Assembly (NCBI GenBank): GCA_050633705.1
Contig: JBOEGZ010000007.1
Coordinates: forward strand, 368,006-432,005
Direction: 5' to 3'
Length of the DNA: 64,000 nt
Origin: JAJFHI01 sp050633705
Lineage (GTDB): Bacteria > Pseudomonadota > Alphaproteobacteria > Rhizobiales > Hyphomicrobiaceae
In this document: piece by piece, positions 41,991-51,374 of the stretch
How positions within the stretch are numbered: position 1 is the first letter of the stretch
How the letters are laid out: each line of letters begins with the position of its first letter
The notes under the pieces: generated by a model
The model's database searches: none
The model's input: only the letters and a program-made list of their open reading frames with translations
Told to the model about the DNA's origin: nothing
Program-made: the position numbers and the translations under genes

Positions 41991-42761
41991 ATGGGCACAC
42001 CAGATGCCGCCCGGCCAGGTGGCGAAGAAATCGCCGAACTCGACCATCTGTTGGCCGTAACCAGCGACCTTGAGCAGCGAATTGCCATTATCCGTTCGGC
42101 AATTGCCGGTCGAATTGCGTTTTCCACCAGCCTGAGCATCGAAGACCAGGCTGTTCTTCACGCAATCGCAACGCCAAAAGCCGATATCGATGTTTTTACA
42201 CTCGATACAGGACGCCATTTCCCTGAGACTTTGGACGTTATTGCCGTATCGACTGCGCGTTATGGGATGCCAATCCGGATCGCGTTTCCCGAAGCCCAGG
42301 ACGTCGAAGAGCTTGTCGCGCGTGACGGGATTAACGGTTTTCGAGATTCCATCGAAGCGCGCAAAGCTTGCTGTGATGTGCGCAAGGTGCGCCCACTGCG
42401 TCACCAGTTGGCAGGTGCGTCTGGTTGGATTACGGGCCTGCGCCGTGATCAATCTGGAGGTCGAAACAACACTCCATTCGCGACTTGGGATAATGACTTC
42501 CAACTTGCGAAATTTAATCCAATTGCGGACTGGACACTGGAACAGTTGGAAACATATGTAGATGACAACTCAATTCCAATAAATGCTCTGCATGCCAAAG
42601 GTTACCCATCAATTGGTTGCCAACCATGCACCCGTGCCACTGAAGCCTGGGAAGATATCCGGGCCGGACGGTGGTGGTGGGAAAACCAAGATGGCAAAGA
42701 ATGCGGTCTTCACAACCGCCCTGCAAACTTCAAACATTCGTCAGGCAAGACACCAGCATGA
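41991..42761 (+). CDS. cysH: Assimilatory adenylyl-sulfate reductase
   Basis: A 256-residue thioredoxin-dependent reductase yielding sulfite. The C-C and C-x2-C pairs that bind a [4Fe-4S] cluster (C127-C128 and C210-C213 in KACCDVRKV and GCQPCTRA) mark it as an APS reductase rather than the cluster-free PAPS enzyme of enterics. The catalytic Cys is in KECGLH (C238). GGAG lies 8 nt before the ATG. It overlaps cysD by ATGA, so cysHDN is one operon; because APS is used directly, the CysC kinase is not needed and none is present. Confidence 0.95.
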   Translation: MGTPDAARPGGEEIAELDHLLAVTSDLEQRIAIIRSAIAGRIAFSTSLSIEDQAVLHAIATPKADIDVFTLDTGRHFPETLDVIAVSTARYGMPIRIAFPEAQDVEELVARDGINGFRDSIEARKACCDVRKVRPLRHQLAGASGWITGLRRDQSGGRNNTPFATWDNDFQLAKFNPIADWTLEQLETYVDDNSIPINALHAKGYPSIGCQPCTRATEAWEDIRAGRWWWENQDGKECGLHNRPANFKHSSGKTPA

Positions 42762-43663
42762 CCAAACCAATGTCTCATCTCGACCTCCTAGAGGCTGAGA
42801 GTATCCATATATTCCGCGAAGCAGCGTCACAGTTCCGTAAGCCGGTGTTGCTTTATTCAATTGGTAAGGACTCGACCGTGCTATTGCATCTGGCGCGCAA
42901 AGCCTTCTGGCCAATGAAGATTCCCTTCCCGTTGTTGCACATCGACACGGGTTGGAAGTTTCGCGACATGATTAAGTTCCGTGACGAACGTGTCAAAGAA
43001 TATGGTCTTGACCTCATCGTGCACACCAATGAGGAAGGCCGCGAACAAGGTATGAACCCGTTTGATTATTCTCCGTCGGTCTATACCGATGTGATGAAAA
43101 CGCGGGCTTTAAAATCTGCCCTCGATAAATATGGATTTGATGCTGGGTTTGGCGGTGCGCGCAGGGATGAAGAAGCAAGCCGGGCAAAAGAGCGCGTGTT
43201 TTCGTTCCGTGCCCGCGGACACCGTTGGGACCCACGCAATCAGCGTCCCGAAATGTGGAGCTTGTTGAACGGTCGACTTGGAGCGGGCGAAACCGCTCGT
43301 ATTTTCCCCCTGTCGAATTGGACAGAAAAAGATATCTGGCGTTATTTGCTGCGCGAGAAACTTGAGATAGTTCCGCTCTATCTCGTCGAAAAACGACCAA
43401 CTGTTGAACGTGACGGCCAGCTATTGGTGGTCGACGATGACCGCATGAAATTGCGTGACGATGAGCAGATTGTTGAGCGTGAAGTCAGGTTTAGGACGCT
43501 GGGATGTTGGCCTTTGACGGCTGCCATGCCATCGCAAGCAAGAACACTCGAAGAAGTCGTTGCCGAAACATTATCAGCAACAACATCAGAACGCGAAGGC
43601 CGCTTGATCGATCACGATGAAGCAAGTGCTATGGAAAAGAAAAAGCAAGAGGGCTACTTCTAA
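42758..43663 (+). CDS. cysD: Sulfate adenylyltransferase subunit 2
   Basis: A 301-residue ATP-pyrophosphatase-type subunit that activates sulfate to APS together with the GTPase CysN. The start at 42758 overlaps the cysH stop and yields the family N-terminus LDLLEAESIHIFREA; upstream residues in the same frame belong to cysH overlap and are not conserved. PP-loop LLYSIGKDSTVLLHL (residues 35-49), the FGGARRDEEASRAKERVFSFR motif, and the LGCWPLT segment are intact. It joins cysN through a TAATG overlap. Confidence 0.97.
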   Translation: MTKPMSHLDLLEAESIHIFREAASQFRKPVLLYSIGKDSTVLLHLARKAFWPMKIPFPLLHIDTGWKFRDMIKFRDERVKEYGLDLIVHTNEEGREQGMNPFDYSPSVYTDVMKTRALKSALDKYGFDAGFGGARRDEEASRAKERVFSFRARGHRWDPRNQRPEMWSLLNGRLGAGETARIFPLSNWTEKDIWRYLLREKLEIVPLYLVEKRPTVERDGQLLVVDDDRMKLRDDEQIVEREVRFRTLGCWPLTAAMPSQARTLEEVVAETLSATTSEREGRLIDHDEASAMEKKKQEGYF

Positions 43664-45171
43664 TGACGGCGGCAACTGCACTCAAACAAGAAGATGTCCA
43701 TGAAATTCGCCCGGACCTTTCGACACTGCGCGATCTAAACAGTAGTTTGCGAATTCTGACTTGTGGGTCCGTCGATGATGGCAAGTCGACGTTGATCGGC
43801 CGTGTTTTATGGGATGCAACAGACTTGTATGACGACCAGCGTGAAGCCATTGGTAAATCGAAGGCAGGCGATGGTACGCACCCAGACTTCAGCCAATTAT
43901 TGGATGGCCTGGCCGCAGAGCGTGAGCAAGGCATTACGATCGATATCGCTTGGCGTTATTTTGAAGCCGGTGATCGCCGTTACATAATTATCGACAGTCC
44001 TGGACATGAGCAGTATACGCGAAACATGGCGAGCGGTGCCTCACACGCAGACGTCGCCATCATGTTGGTCGACGCCCGCCACGGCGTAAAAGAGCAGACA
44101 CGTCGCCACGCCGCGATCCTTGATTTGATGGGGCTGAAGCGTGTCATTCTCGCTGTTAACAAGATGGACCTCGTCGATTGGTCGGAAGAAAAATTTCGGG
44201 AAATCGAGGAAGAATTCTTTTCGATCACCAAATCTTTCGAGTTTGAAAATCCGGTTGCGATCCCCGTTTCTGCTGTGGTTGGCGACAACGTAGCTGAGGC
44301 GTCTCAAAACATGCCTTGGTATGGCGGTAAAACACTGCTGGCGTATTTGGAGGCGCAGTCAGAGGCCGTTGCAGAACTCACGCAATCGTTTCGCATGCCG
44401 GTACAAATGGTTATCCGTGAAGGTCAAGATTTTCGTGGTCTTGCCGGCACGGTAACGTCCGGACGTGTCGCAATCGGTGATGAAGTGGCTGATGCTGTCA
44501 GCGGGCGTACTGCGCGCATCAAACGCATTGCGACGATGGACGGCGATCTGCAAGAAGCCGCTGTTGGGCGGGCTATTGTGATGGAGCTTGATACCGATGT
44601 TGATGTTTCGCGCGGCGCTATAATTTCCAGTGTTGATGACAAACCAATGCCGGTTACGAAGCTCGCAGCCCGGCTCGTTTGGCTTGGCGAAAAGCCTTAT
44701 AAAGCGACCTCCCAATACCTTCTGCGCACCGCAACGGATTTGGTTCCGATTGATTGGTTGCAGATCAAGACGCTACTTGATCTGACAACGCTCACGCCAC
44801 GTGACAAAGGGGCGTGTGAAGCCAACGACATCGCAGATGTGAACATCACTTTAGGTCGCGCAACGGCTTTGGATGTCTTCCGGGACCATTCCGGAACTGG
44901 AAACTTCATGATTGTTGATTCTGTTACCGGCGCATCTGTGGCTGGTGGTGTCGCAATGGAGGTTTCTGATCACGGTGTTGTTGATGGAATTGCGCCGTTC
45001 ACAATTGCAAGTGATTGTGCATTCACATTAACCCGTGCGCTGTTGGACGAGGGTATATGTCGTGACCTTGTTGGTAAAACGGACAGCGGCAGTCAAGCGG
45101 AATACCAGCGACGTGCAGAAGAAGTGGCAAAGCTCATGCGCGCCGCCGGCGTCGACGTTTGTCTCGAATAG
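43663..45171 (+). CDS. cysN: Sulfate adenylyltransferase subunit 1 (GTPase)
   Basis: A 502-residue EF-Tu-like GTPase that drives APS formation with CysD. P-loop GSVDDGKST (about residues 36-44), switch motif ERERGITID-like EREQGITIDIAW, DSPGHEQYTRNMASGASHAD and NKMDLVDWSEEKF. There is no fused APS-kinase domain, in line with an APS-reducing CysH. It is coupled to cysD by a 1-nt overlap and closes the cysHDN operon. Confidence 0.97.
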   Translation: MTAATALKQEDVHEIRPDLSTLRDLNSSLRILTCGSVDDGKSTLIGRVLWDATDLYDDQREAIGKSKAGDGTHPDFSQLLDGLAAEREQGITIDIAWRYFEAGDRRYIIIDSPGHEQYTRNMASGASHADVAIMLVDARHGVKEQTRRHAAILDLMGLKRVILAVNKMDLVDWSEEKFREIEEEFFSITKSFEFENPVAIPVSAVVGDNVAEASQNMPWYGGKTLLAYLEAQSEAVAELTQSFRMPVQMVIREGQDFRGLAGTVTSGRVAIGDEVADAVSGRTARIKRIATMDGDLQEAAVGRAIVMELDTDVDVSRGAIISSVDDKPMPVTKLAARLVWLGEKPYKATSQYLLRTATDLVPIDWLQIKTLLDLTTLTPRDKGACEANDIADVNITLGRATALDVFRDHSGTGNFMIVDSVTGASVAGGVAMEVSDHGVVDGIAPFTIASDCAFTLTRALLDEGICRDLVGKTDSGSQAEYQRRAEEVAKLMRAAGVDVCLE

Positions 45172-45190
45172 CTCGGCTGAAAGTCTTTGC

Positions 45191-45243
45191 ATGAAACGTC
45201 CAAGGTTGATTGGGTCATAAGTTGATCACCTTGCGTTTCATGG
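45191..45243. repeat. 53-nt imperfect inverted repeat after cysN
   Basis: Outer perfect 9-bp arms (CATGAAACG at 45191-45199 with its complement at 45235-45243), then AAGGT/ACCTT and a short GAT/ATC extension make a long stem-loop 19 nt after the cysN stop. No T tract is attached. It may terminate cysHDN or separate it from the tauE-type gene. Confidence 0.75.
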
Positions 45244-45407
45244 ATTGATGTTTTCTTCGTCCAGTTGCAATATTTTTCAGGCATCATGATTTCAGACCAA
45301 AAGACTATTGCATTGCTTTGAGTGACAAGATTGCTTGACAACACCATGACCAAGACATCAGCATGAGCGGTCTTGTTGCACTCCTGAATTGTTTCAAACA
45401 GGCCTAT

Positions 45408-46235
45408 ATGGAATTCTCATTTTTCTTGCCCATCATTGCAATTGTCTTTGGTGGTTTTGTTGTAGGACTGCTGGTTGGTATTACCGGTGTTGGCGCGGGT
45501 GCGCTTACGACACCGATGCTGATTTCGGGGTTTGGTGTTTCTCCAACTGTAGCGGTTGGGACGGACCTGTTATTTGCAGCCATTACGAAGGGCAGTGCAG
45601 CATTACGTCACCATCGTCTGGGCAATGTACATTGGCCAATACTGCGGTGTTTGGCCTTAGGCAGTTTAACCGGCGCAATCGTGACACTTGCCTGGCTCCA
45701 TTTTGGTCATCCAGATACAACTCAGCTTGGCAGTGTTATTCGTCAATTACTGGCCGCTGCCTTGGTGGTCAGTGCAATCACAATTCCGGTATTGCCATTG
45801 GTCATGCGCCGTCAGGCAAAACGTGACCCAAACATCCAAGAAGACTTTCCTGTCCGTCGCGGACTAACGCTTGTGTTTGGATTGCTGCTCGGCGTGATCG
45901 TGACTTTGACGTCGATCGGTGCGGGGGCAATTGGCGTTGCCGTCTTATCGCTTCTCTACGCTGCCATGCCGGCGCGGCGGATTGTTGGCACGGATATCGT
46001 ACATGCAATTCCGCTTGCATTTGTTGCAGGTCTTGGACACCTCGGCATGGGAAATTTCGATTATGTTCTATTGGGTCAACTGTTGATTGGATCTATTCCG
46101 GGAATTGCGTTGGGAGCGCGGCTGACCGGCCTTATTCCTGACTGGCTGTTGCGGTTGGCTCTTGCCGTCGTGTTGCTGGTCGCGGCTTATTTGTTGGTCG
46201 GAGATCAAGCCAAGAAGATGTTGGGTTTGGGCTAG
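45408..46235 (+). CDS. TauE/SafE-family membrane permease (sulfite/sulfonate-type exporter)
   Basis: A 275-residue membrane protein with about eight TM helices. The ATG at 45408 is chosen because it begins directly at the first TM segment (MEFSFFLPIIAIVFGGFVVG); an upstream ATG (45363) would add 15 unconserved residues. The family repeats GITGVGAGALTTPML and TSIGAGAIGVAVLSLLY are clear. Family members export sulfite or transport other oxyanions. Placed after cysHDN, export of excess sulfite is a sensible reading. Confidence 0.88.
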   Translation: MEFSFFLPIIAIVFGGFVVGLLVGITGVGAGALTTPMLISGFGVSPTVAVGTDLLFAAITKGSAALRHHRLGNVHWPILRCLALGSLTGAIVTLAWLHFGHPDTTQLGSVIRQLLAAALVVSAITIPVLPLVMRRQAKRDPNIQEDFPVRRGLTLVFGLLLGVIVTLTSIGAGAIGVAVLSLLYAAMPARRIVGTDIVHAIPLAFVAGLGHLGMGNFDYVLLGQLLIGSIPGIALGARLTGLIPDWLLRLALAVVLLVAAYLLVGDQAKKMLGLG

Positions 46236-46361
46236 AATTCCGGTGTCGATATACGGTTGTCGATATGCGTTTCGTTACCGTAGTGCTGAACCGCCTGGGC
46301 TGAGATCAAGCGGTTGATTTTATAAAGTCGATCAAACATCAAACAGTCACAGACAGAAAAA

Positions 46362-46390
46362 CGGCGCTGATGGATTTTCAATCAACGCCG
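46362..46390. terminator. Hairpin between converging tauE-type gene and cysI
   Basis: Arms CGGCGCTGAT (46362-46371) and ATCAACGCCG (46381-46390) pair with one mismatch. It lies about 50 nt after the cysI stop on the minus strand and 127 nt after the permease stop on the plus strand; no clear T tract. Confidence 0.5.
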
Positions 46391-46441
46391 CCTCTCTCTC
46401 GTTGTTTTAACGACTGTTAGTTTGGCTCTGGCGCCTTTTTT

Positions 46442-48157
46442 CTAGCCGGCCAAATCCAGATCGTTATGGAATTGGTTGCCAGCTGTTGTTGGCTTGATGA
46501 CGCCAGTACGGATGACAAAATCTCCAAATCGTTCACCGTCGTTGCGATCTTTCGCATATGACTGAAACAGCGGCCGCAACAGTTCGACGATCTTTTCGTG
46601 CTCAACGCTTTCTGCGTAAAGCTTGTTGAGCCGCGAGCCGTCAAAAGCGGCACCAAGGTAAAGGTTATATTTGCCCGGTCCTTTTCCAACGAGCCCAATC
46701 TCAGCTAGAAATGGCCGCGCGCAGCCGTTCGGACAGCCTGTCATGCGTAGAATGATGTCATCATCTCTAAGGCCTGCCGCCTCAAGCTCAGTTTCAAGAG
46801 AACGTACCAGTTCTGGCAGGAAGCGTTCGCTTTCAGCAAGAGCCAAACCGCAGGTCGGCAACGCCACACAGGCCATAGCGTTGCGGTGAATTCCAGAGCG
46901 CTCGTCAAGAGATACGCCGTTGTTTGCGAAAACTTTCTCGATTTTTGCTTTTGCTTTTTCCGGAATGTTCGCGATCACCAGGTTTTGGTTGTTCGACAAG
47001 ATGAACTCGACTTTGTAAGCCTCTGCAATTTGACGCAACGCTGTTTTTAGTGTCCAGCCCTCGACATCTTTGATGCGGCCTGAATCGATCGACAACGAAA
47101 GGTGCCACTTCTTATTAGGTGTTTGACGCCAGCCAAAGACATCACCTGTACGCTCGAATTTATATTTGCGCGGCTTGCCCATTTTGTAGCCGACACGCTT
47201 TTCAACTTCCGCGCGGAACGCCTCGACGCCGTGGTCTTCAATTGTGTATTTAAGGCGTGCACGTTTGCGGTTGACGCGGTTGCCCCAGTCTCGCTGGACC
47301 GTGACAACGGCCTCTCCAATTTCGACTGCTTGTTGCGGTGTGCAAAACCCCATCACATCTGCGGTGCGTGGGAATGTATCTGGCTCACCGTGCGTTGTGC
47401 CCATGCCGCCACCGACAGTGACGTTGTAGCCAACCAGTTTGCCTTTTTCGACAATGGCAATGTAGCCCAAGCAGTGTGCAAATATGTCGACGTCGTTATC
47501 GGGTGGGACTGCGATGACCGTTTTGAATTTTCGAGGCAAGTAGTGTTTGCCGTAAATTGGTTCTTCCTCTTCACCTTGGTCGCCAACATCGACAGGTTCG
47601 CCATCGAGCCAAATCTCGTGATAGGCACCGGTTTGAGGAGATAAGTGCGCTGATAATCGCGCGGCCAATTCATAAGCTTGTTTGTGCGCGCTAGAGAGAT
47701 ATGGATTCGACGTCGACATAACGTTGCGGTTGACGTCGCCACATGCCGCCAACGTATCAAGCAAACTGTTGTTGATGGCCTGCATTGTGCTTTTCAGATT
47801 GTTCTTGATGACGCCATGGAACTGGAAGGCTTGGCGCGTGGTGAGCCGCAAAGTGCCGTTAGCGTAGGTGTCGGCAATGTCGTCCATTGCGATCCACTGT
47901 TCGGCGCTTGCCAGTCCACCTGGAACGCGGACACGGATCATAAAGCTGTAAGCTTTTTCGAGCTTCTTTTTCGCCCGTTCCGGACGTAGATCACGGTCGT
48001 CCTGCATGTAGGTGCCGTGGAACTTCACAAGCTGGGTATCGTCTTCCGAGATCGATCCAGTTATTTCGTTTTCAAGGCCTTCAACGATCGTGCCACGCAG
48101 TTGTCGGCTTGCATCTTTAATATATTCGTTGGCGGCGCGTTTTGGTTCGTCAGTCAT
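46442..48157 (-). CDS. cysI: NADPH-sulfite reductase hemoprotein (beta) subunit
   Basis: A 571-residue sirohaem/[4Fe-4S] enzyme that reduces sulfite to sulfide. Cofactor cysteines are in ACVALPTCGLALAESER and GCPNGCARP, and the sirohaem-carboxylate arginine region VRVPGGLASAEQWIAMDDIA and RLTTRQAFQFHGV is present. Length matches E. coli CysI (570). It is the third gene of a sumT-cysJ-cysI run; 137 nt separates it from cysJ. Confidence 0.97.
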   Translation of the reverse strand: MTDEPKRAANEYIKDASRQLRGTIVEGLENEITGSISEDDTQLVKFHGTYMQDDRDLRPERAKKKLEKAYSFMIRVRVPGGLASAEQWIAMDDIADTYANGTLRLTTRQAFQFHGVIKNNLKSTMQAINNSLLDTLAACGDVNRNVMSTSNPYLSSAHKQAYELAARLSAHLSPQTGAYHEIWLDGEPVDVGDQGEEEEPIYGKHYLPRKFKTVIAVPPDNDVDIFAHCLGYIAIVEKGKLVGYNVTVGGGMGTTHGEPDTFPRTADVMGFCTPQQAVEIGEAVVTVQRDWGNRVNRKRARLKYTIEDHGVEAFRAEVEKRVGYKMGKPRKYKFERTGDVFGWRQTPNKKWHLSLSIDSGRIKDVEGWTLKTALRQIAEAYKVEFILSNNQNLVIANIPEKAKAKIEKVFANNGVSLDERSGIHRNAMACVALPTCGLALAESERFLPELVRSLETELEAAGLRDDDIILRMTGCPNGCARPFLAEIGLVGKGPGKYNLYLGAAFDGSRLNKLYAESVEHEKIVELLRPLFQSYAKDRNDGERFGDFVIRTGVIKPTTAGNQFHNDLDLAG

Positions 48158-48294
48158 TTTTTGTCCTATTGGCAGCCTGGCGGGTTTTGCTCATCGCGGC
48201 GTATTGGATCGATAGGTAGGTATTTTTTCGTGTCTGGCTTAGCTCAATCGTCGTGGCGTGCTGTGAGATTGCTCGCGCGCCACTCGCTATCGGC

Positions 48295-50073
48295 TTAGTA
48301 CACGTCACGTTGATAGCGATGGGCTTTTGAAAGTTCTTTCAGTTTTACACGCCCGGCTTCTTCGTCACCGGCGCCGACGATCTTGGCAAGCGTGAGATCA
48401 ACATCTTTGGCCATGCCTTTTTCGTCGCCACACACGTAAATATGAGCGCCGTCATCGATCCAGCCTTGAACAGCGTCGCGATGAGCCCAAAGTTTGTCCT
48501 GAACGTAGATTTTTTCAGGTTGATCGCGCGAAAAAGCCGCAGAGATATTTGTCAGGAAACCATCCTCTTTGAATTCTTGCCATTCAAGTTGGTAGAGGAA
48601 ATCCGAGGTGTAATTGCGTTCGCCAAAAAACAACCAGGATTTGCCAGCCGCTTCTCGTTCAGCTCGTTCCGCGAGAAAGCCACGATAAGGCGCAACACCG
48701 GTCCCGGCGCCAATCATGATAATTGGTGTGTTGTCGTCGGTTGGTAAACGGAAATGGCGGTTTGGTTTGACGTAGACCTTTACGTTATCGCCAGCTTTGC
48801 AGCGGTCGGCAAGGTAGGTTGATGCGACCCCACCACGTTTGCGGCCATGTGCATCCCAACGTACAGCCCCGACAAGGAGGTGGGCTTCGCCATCGTGGGC
48901 GCGTTGACTTGAGGCAACAGAATATAGACGGCCGGGCAATGGGCGTAGCAGACCGGTGAGTTGGTCTTCGGTCAGCTTTTCTTTGTGTTCGACAAACAAA
49001 TCGATGAGTTGGCGGTCATCGGAAAACTTTGCGAAGGCTTCGGCATCGTCTAATTCACCGACGTCTTCGCGGCCTGTCAATTCTGCGTAGGCTTTGATGA
49101 CAGGACGCGACAGCGTTGTGATGTCGTAAGATGTTGTCAGGCGTTGGGCCAATGCATCGTTGCCACCTAGTCCCGTCGCATCAAGAAGGTCAATTGCAAG
49201 CTGGGGATCATTCTCTGGAATGATGCCGATGGCATCACCCGGTTGATAGGTGAACGCGGGATCATCAATGGCAATTTCAACATGCCATGTCTCGTGCGTT
49301 GAGCCCGTGCCGTTGAGGTTGACCATTTCAGAGATCTCAGTCTCCAATGGATTGTCGGCTGTGTAGCGAGGCTCATCATCGTCGTCTTCGCTTGTTGTGA
49401 AATCGACGTGCACGATCGTGCTGGCGTCAGCCACGGCATCAGCGGGTTTTAAGCTCGTGATTGTTTTGTCTGTCCAAGCGGCTGCTTGTTTCGAGAAATC
49501 CAGATCAAGATCGACGCGATCATTGGCCCGCTTTCCTCCCAGGGCCTCAAAGCGAGCATCGATCTCTTGTGCGGTCTGGCAGAAGTTGACGTAAGCGGTG
49601 TCCCCCAATCCCAAAACAGCAAAGTTGACGCCGTCGAGTTTTGGCGCAGCGTCGCCCATAAGGCCGTCATAGAAATCTTGAGCGCGCTCTGGTGGATCAC
49701 CCTCGCCCCATGTTGCGATGTAAGCGACGATATTTTTGGCTTTGGCCAAAACGTCGACGTCGGTATCGCCCATGTCATAAACTTTGGCGTCGAAACCTTG
49801 TTTGCCTGCCAGTTTTTTAGCTTTGCGTGCAAGGCTTTCGGCGTTTCCACTTTCACTGGCGTAGATAATGGTCAGTGGGACCTTTGCACGAGGCGGAGCG
49901 GATGCAGTTGCACCAGCAGCTCCCCCCAAGCCTTCTTTGGCGTCAAGACCGGACAGGAATCCAGCAAGCCAGGCACGTTGCATCGGTGTTGCTTTTGATA
50001 CGAGCACGTTAAGTGCGTCGATTTCCTGCGGCGTAAACGGTGCCGTATTTGGAATGATATTGGCTCCGGTCAC
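48295..50073 (-). CDS. cysJ: NADPH-sulfite reductase flavoprotein (alpha) subunit
   Basis: A 592-residue diflavin reductase that passes electrons from NADPH to CysI. Flavodoxin domain about residues 68-205 (IIYASESGNAESLARK, GEGDPPERAQDFYD); FAD domain with RLYSVASS; NADPH domain with MIGAGTGVAPYRGFLAER, YVCGDEKGMAKDV and the terminal aromatic YQRDVY. It overlaps sumT by ATGA. The CysJI-type NADPH enzyme, rather than a ferredoxin-type sulfite reductase, is the choice here. Confidence 0.97.
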   Translation of the reverse strand: MTGANIIPNTAPFTPQEIDALNVLVSKATPMQRAWLAGFLSGLDAKEGLGGAAGATASAPPRAKVPLTIIYASESGNAESLARKAKKLAGKQGFDAKVYDMGDTDVDVLAKAKNIVAYIATWGEGDPPERAQDFYDGLMGDAAPKLDGVNFAVLGLGDTAYVNFCQTAQEIDARFEALGGKRANDRVDLDLDFSKQAAAWTDKTITSLKPADAVADASTIVHVDFTTSEDDDDEPRYTADNPLETEISEMVNLNGTGSTHETWHVEIAIDDPAFTYQPGDAIGIIPENDPQLAIDLLDATGLGGNDALAQRLTTSYDITTLSRPVIKAYAELTGREDVGELDDAEAFAKFSDDRQLIDLFVEHKEKLTEDQLTGLLRPLPGRLYSVASSQRAHDGEAHLLVGAVRWDAHGRKRGGVASTYLADRCKAGDNVKVYVKPNRHFRLPTDDNTPIIMIGAGTGVAPYRGFLAERAEREAAGKSWLFFGERNYTSDFLYQLEWQEFKEDGFLTNISAAFSRDQPEKIYVQDKLWAHRDAVQGWIDDGAHIYVCGDEKGMAKDVDLTLAKIVGAGDEEAGRVKLKELSKAHRYQRDVY

Positions 50074-50999
50074 CCTTGTCTCCTAAGCTTGTGGTGGGTT
50101 GTGTGATTTTTGCAGGTGTTGTCGGCCGCGACTTTCGTTTCGGCGCGAGCTGCAGCTTGTGTCGTGTCCATGTTGACATCAACTGGATAAAATTCAGTTT
50201 CAATTGGTGTTTGTAGCCCGGCGGCCGTCCAGTCGAGGCCGACAAATATGATCGCTGGCCCATCAATGCCAGCTTTCTCGACGGCTTCAGCCAAATATTT
50301 CAGCCGTGTTGAAATCGTGCGTTCGTTCTCGCGACTGCCATTTTCAACAATAACAGTTGTTGTTTCGGGATTGGCGCCAGCGACGAGGAGGCGGCGTTGT
50401 AAAACTGGAGCACGCGTTAGTCCCATGTAGATGGCGCTGGCACTTCCTGGTTTTGCAAGCGCTGGCCAATCAACATCCAGTTCGCCGTCAGCAGATGTGC
50501 CAGTTACCAATGTGATCTGCTGGATCAGCTGTCGTTGTGTTAACGGGAGTTGTGCTGAAGCTGCGCAGGCATGTGCGGCTGTGATGCCTGGAATGACGGT
50601 TACAGGAATGTTTGCAGACTGCAATGTCGCAAGTTCTTCGCTTGCGCGTGCGAAAACGAAGGCATCGCCACCCTTTAAGCGGGCAATGCGTTTGCCAGAT
50701 TGTGCATATTCGAGAAGTTTGGCATTGATCTCCGATTGCGGTGTCGAGGGCCCATAGCCTTCTTTTCCAACGTAGATCTTGAGGGCGTCAGGACGGGCAT
50801 GAAGCAGCACATCCGGGTCAACGAGGCGGTCATAGATCAAGACATCGGCGCTTGAAATGGCGCGCGCGGCTTTCAAAGTTAGCAGTTCGGGATCGCCCGG
50901 ACCGCAGCCGATCAGCCAAACCTGTCCCACTGCCAGTTTTGTGGCCGACGGTTGCTGCGACGGATGAACCGCAGTTGATGTCACATTCGGTTGTTTCAC
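50070..50999 (-). CDS. cobA: Uroporphyrinogen-III C-methyltransferase (sirohaem synthesis)
   Basis: A 309-residue SUMT domain alone, without the precorrin-2 dehydrogenase/ferrochelatase part of E. coli CysG. It methylates uroporphyrinogen III twice using SAM. Motifs LIGCGPGDPELLTLKA (after a 25-residue leader), VGKEGYGPSTPQ, RLKGGDAFVFARASEE and VIPGITAAHACAA are intact. It precedes cysJ with an ATGA overlap and supplies the sirohaem for CysI. Confidence 0.93.
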   Translation of the reverse strand: MKQPNVTSTAVHPSQQPSATKLAVGQVWLIGCGPGDPELLTLKAARAISSADVLIYDRLVDPDVLLHARPDALKIYVGKEGYGPSTPQSEINAKLLEYAQSGKRIARLKGGDAFVFARASEELATLQSANIPVTVIPGITAAHACAASAQLPLTQRQLIQQITLVTGTSADGELDVDWPALAKPGSASAIYMGLTRAPVLQRRLLVAGANPETTTVIVENGSRENERTISTRLKYLAEAVEKAGIDGPAIIFVGLDWTAAGLQTPIETEFYPVDVNMDTTQAAARAETKVAADNTCKNHTTHHKLRRQG

Positions 51000-51374
51000 G
51001 GGTACTTGGCGCGTACGCCTTCCATATTTAATGAGCCTCAGCGGCTAGTCCAATCTATGCCGCTTCTTAGAACAAATTTTCGCAACAAGTCAACAAACAG
51101 GAGTAAAAGAAGCAAAATAGAGCCCAAAAAGATGAATAATTAGAAAAAAAATCTAAGACAGCAGGTGTCTGCGTGCTGTGAATTTGATCATTTGGCCAAT
51201 CGTAAGACGGTTTTACCGCTCGGCGTGCGTTATCATTAGAGGAGGGTCAATAAGACGACGGCAAACCGATATCTCTCAAACGCCGTTTTAACATGTTCAT
51301 GTGCCTTATATTCGAGACAAGCTATTCCAGACGGGCGAACTCTTTCGTTCATAAAGGTTTGAGATCAAAATCAG
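51000..51374. other. Divergent intergenic region, 375 nt
   Basis: The control region between the sumT-cysJI operon and the RND efflux genes. It has an A/T-rich core near 51130-51160. I see no gene and no site I can name; a CysB-type site would be expected but I cannot identify one. Confidence 0.5.

Noticed and set aside
46236..46361. Direct repeat GTCGATAT and a short AACCGC/GCGGTT dyad after the permease gene
   Set aside because: Two short copies with no known element; chance is a sufficient explanation.
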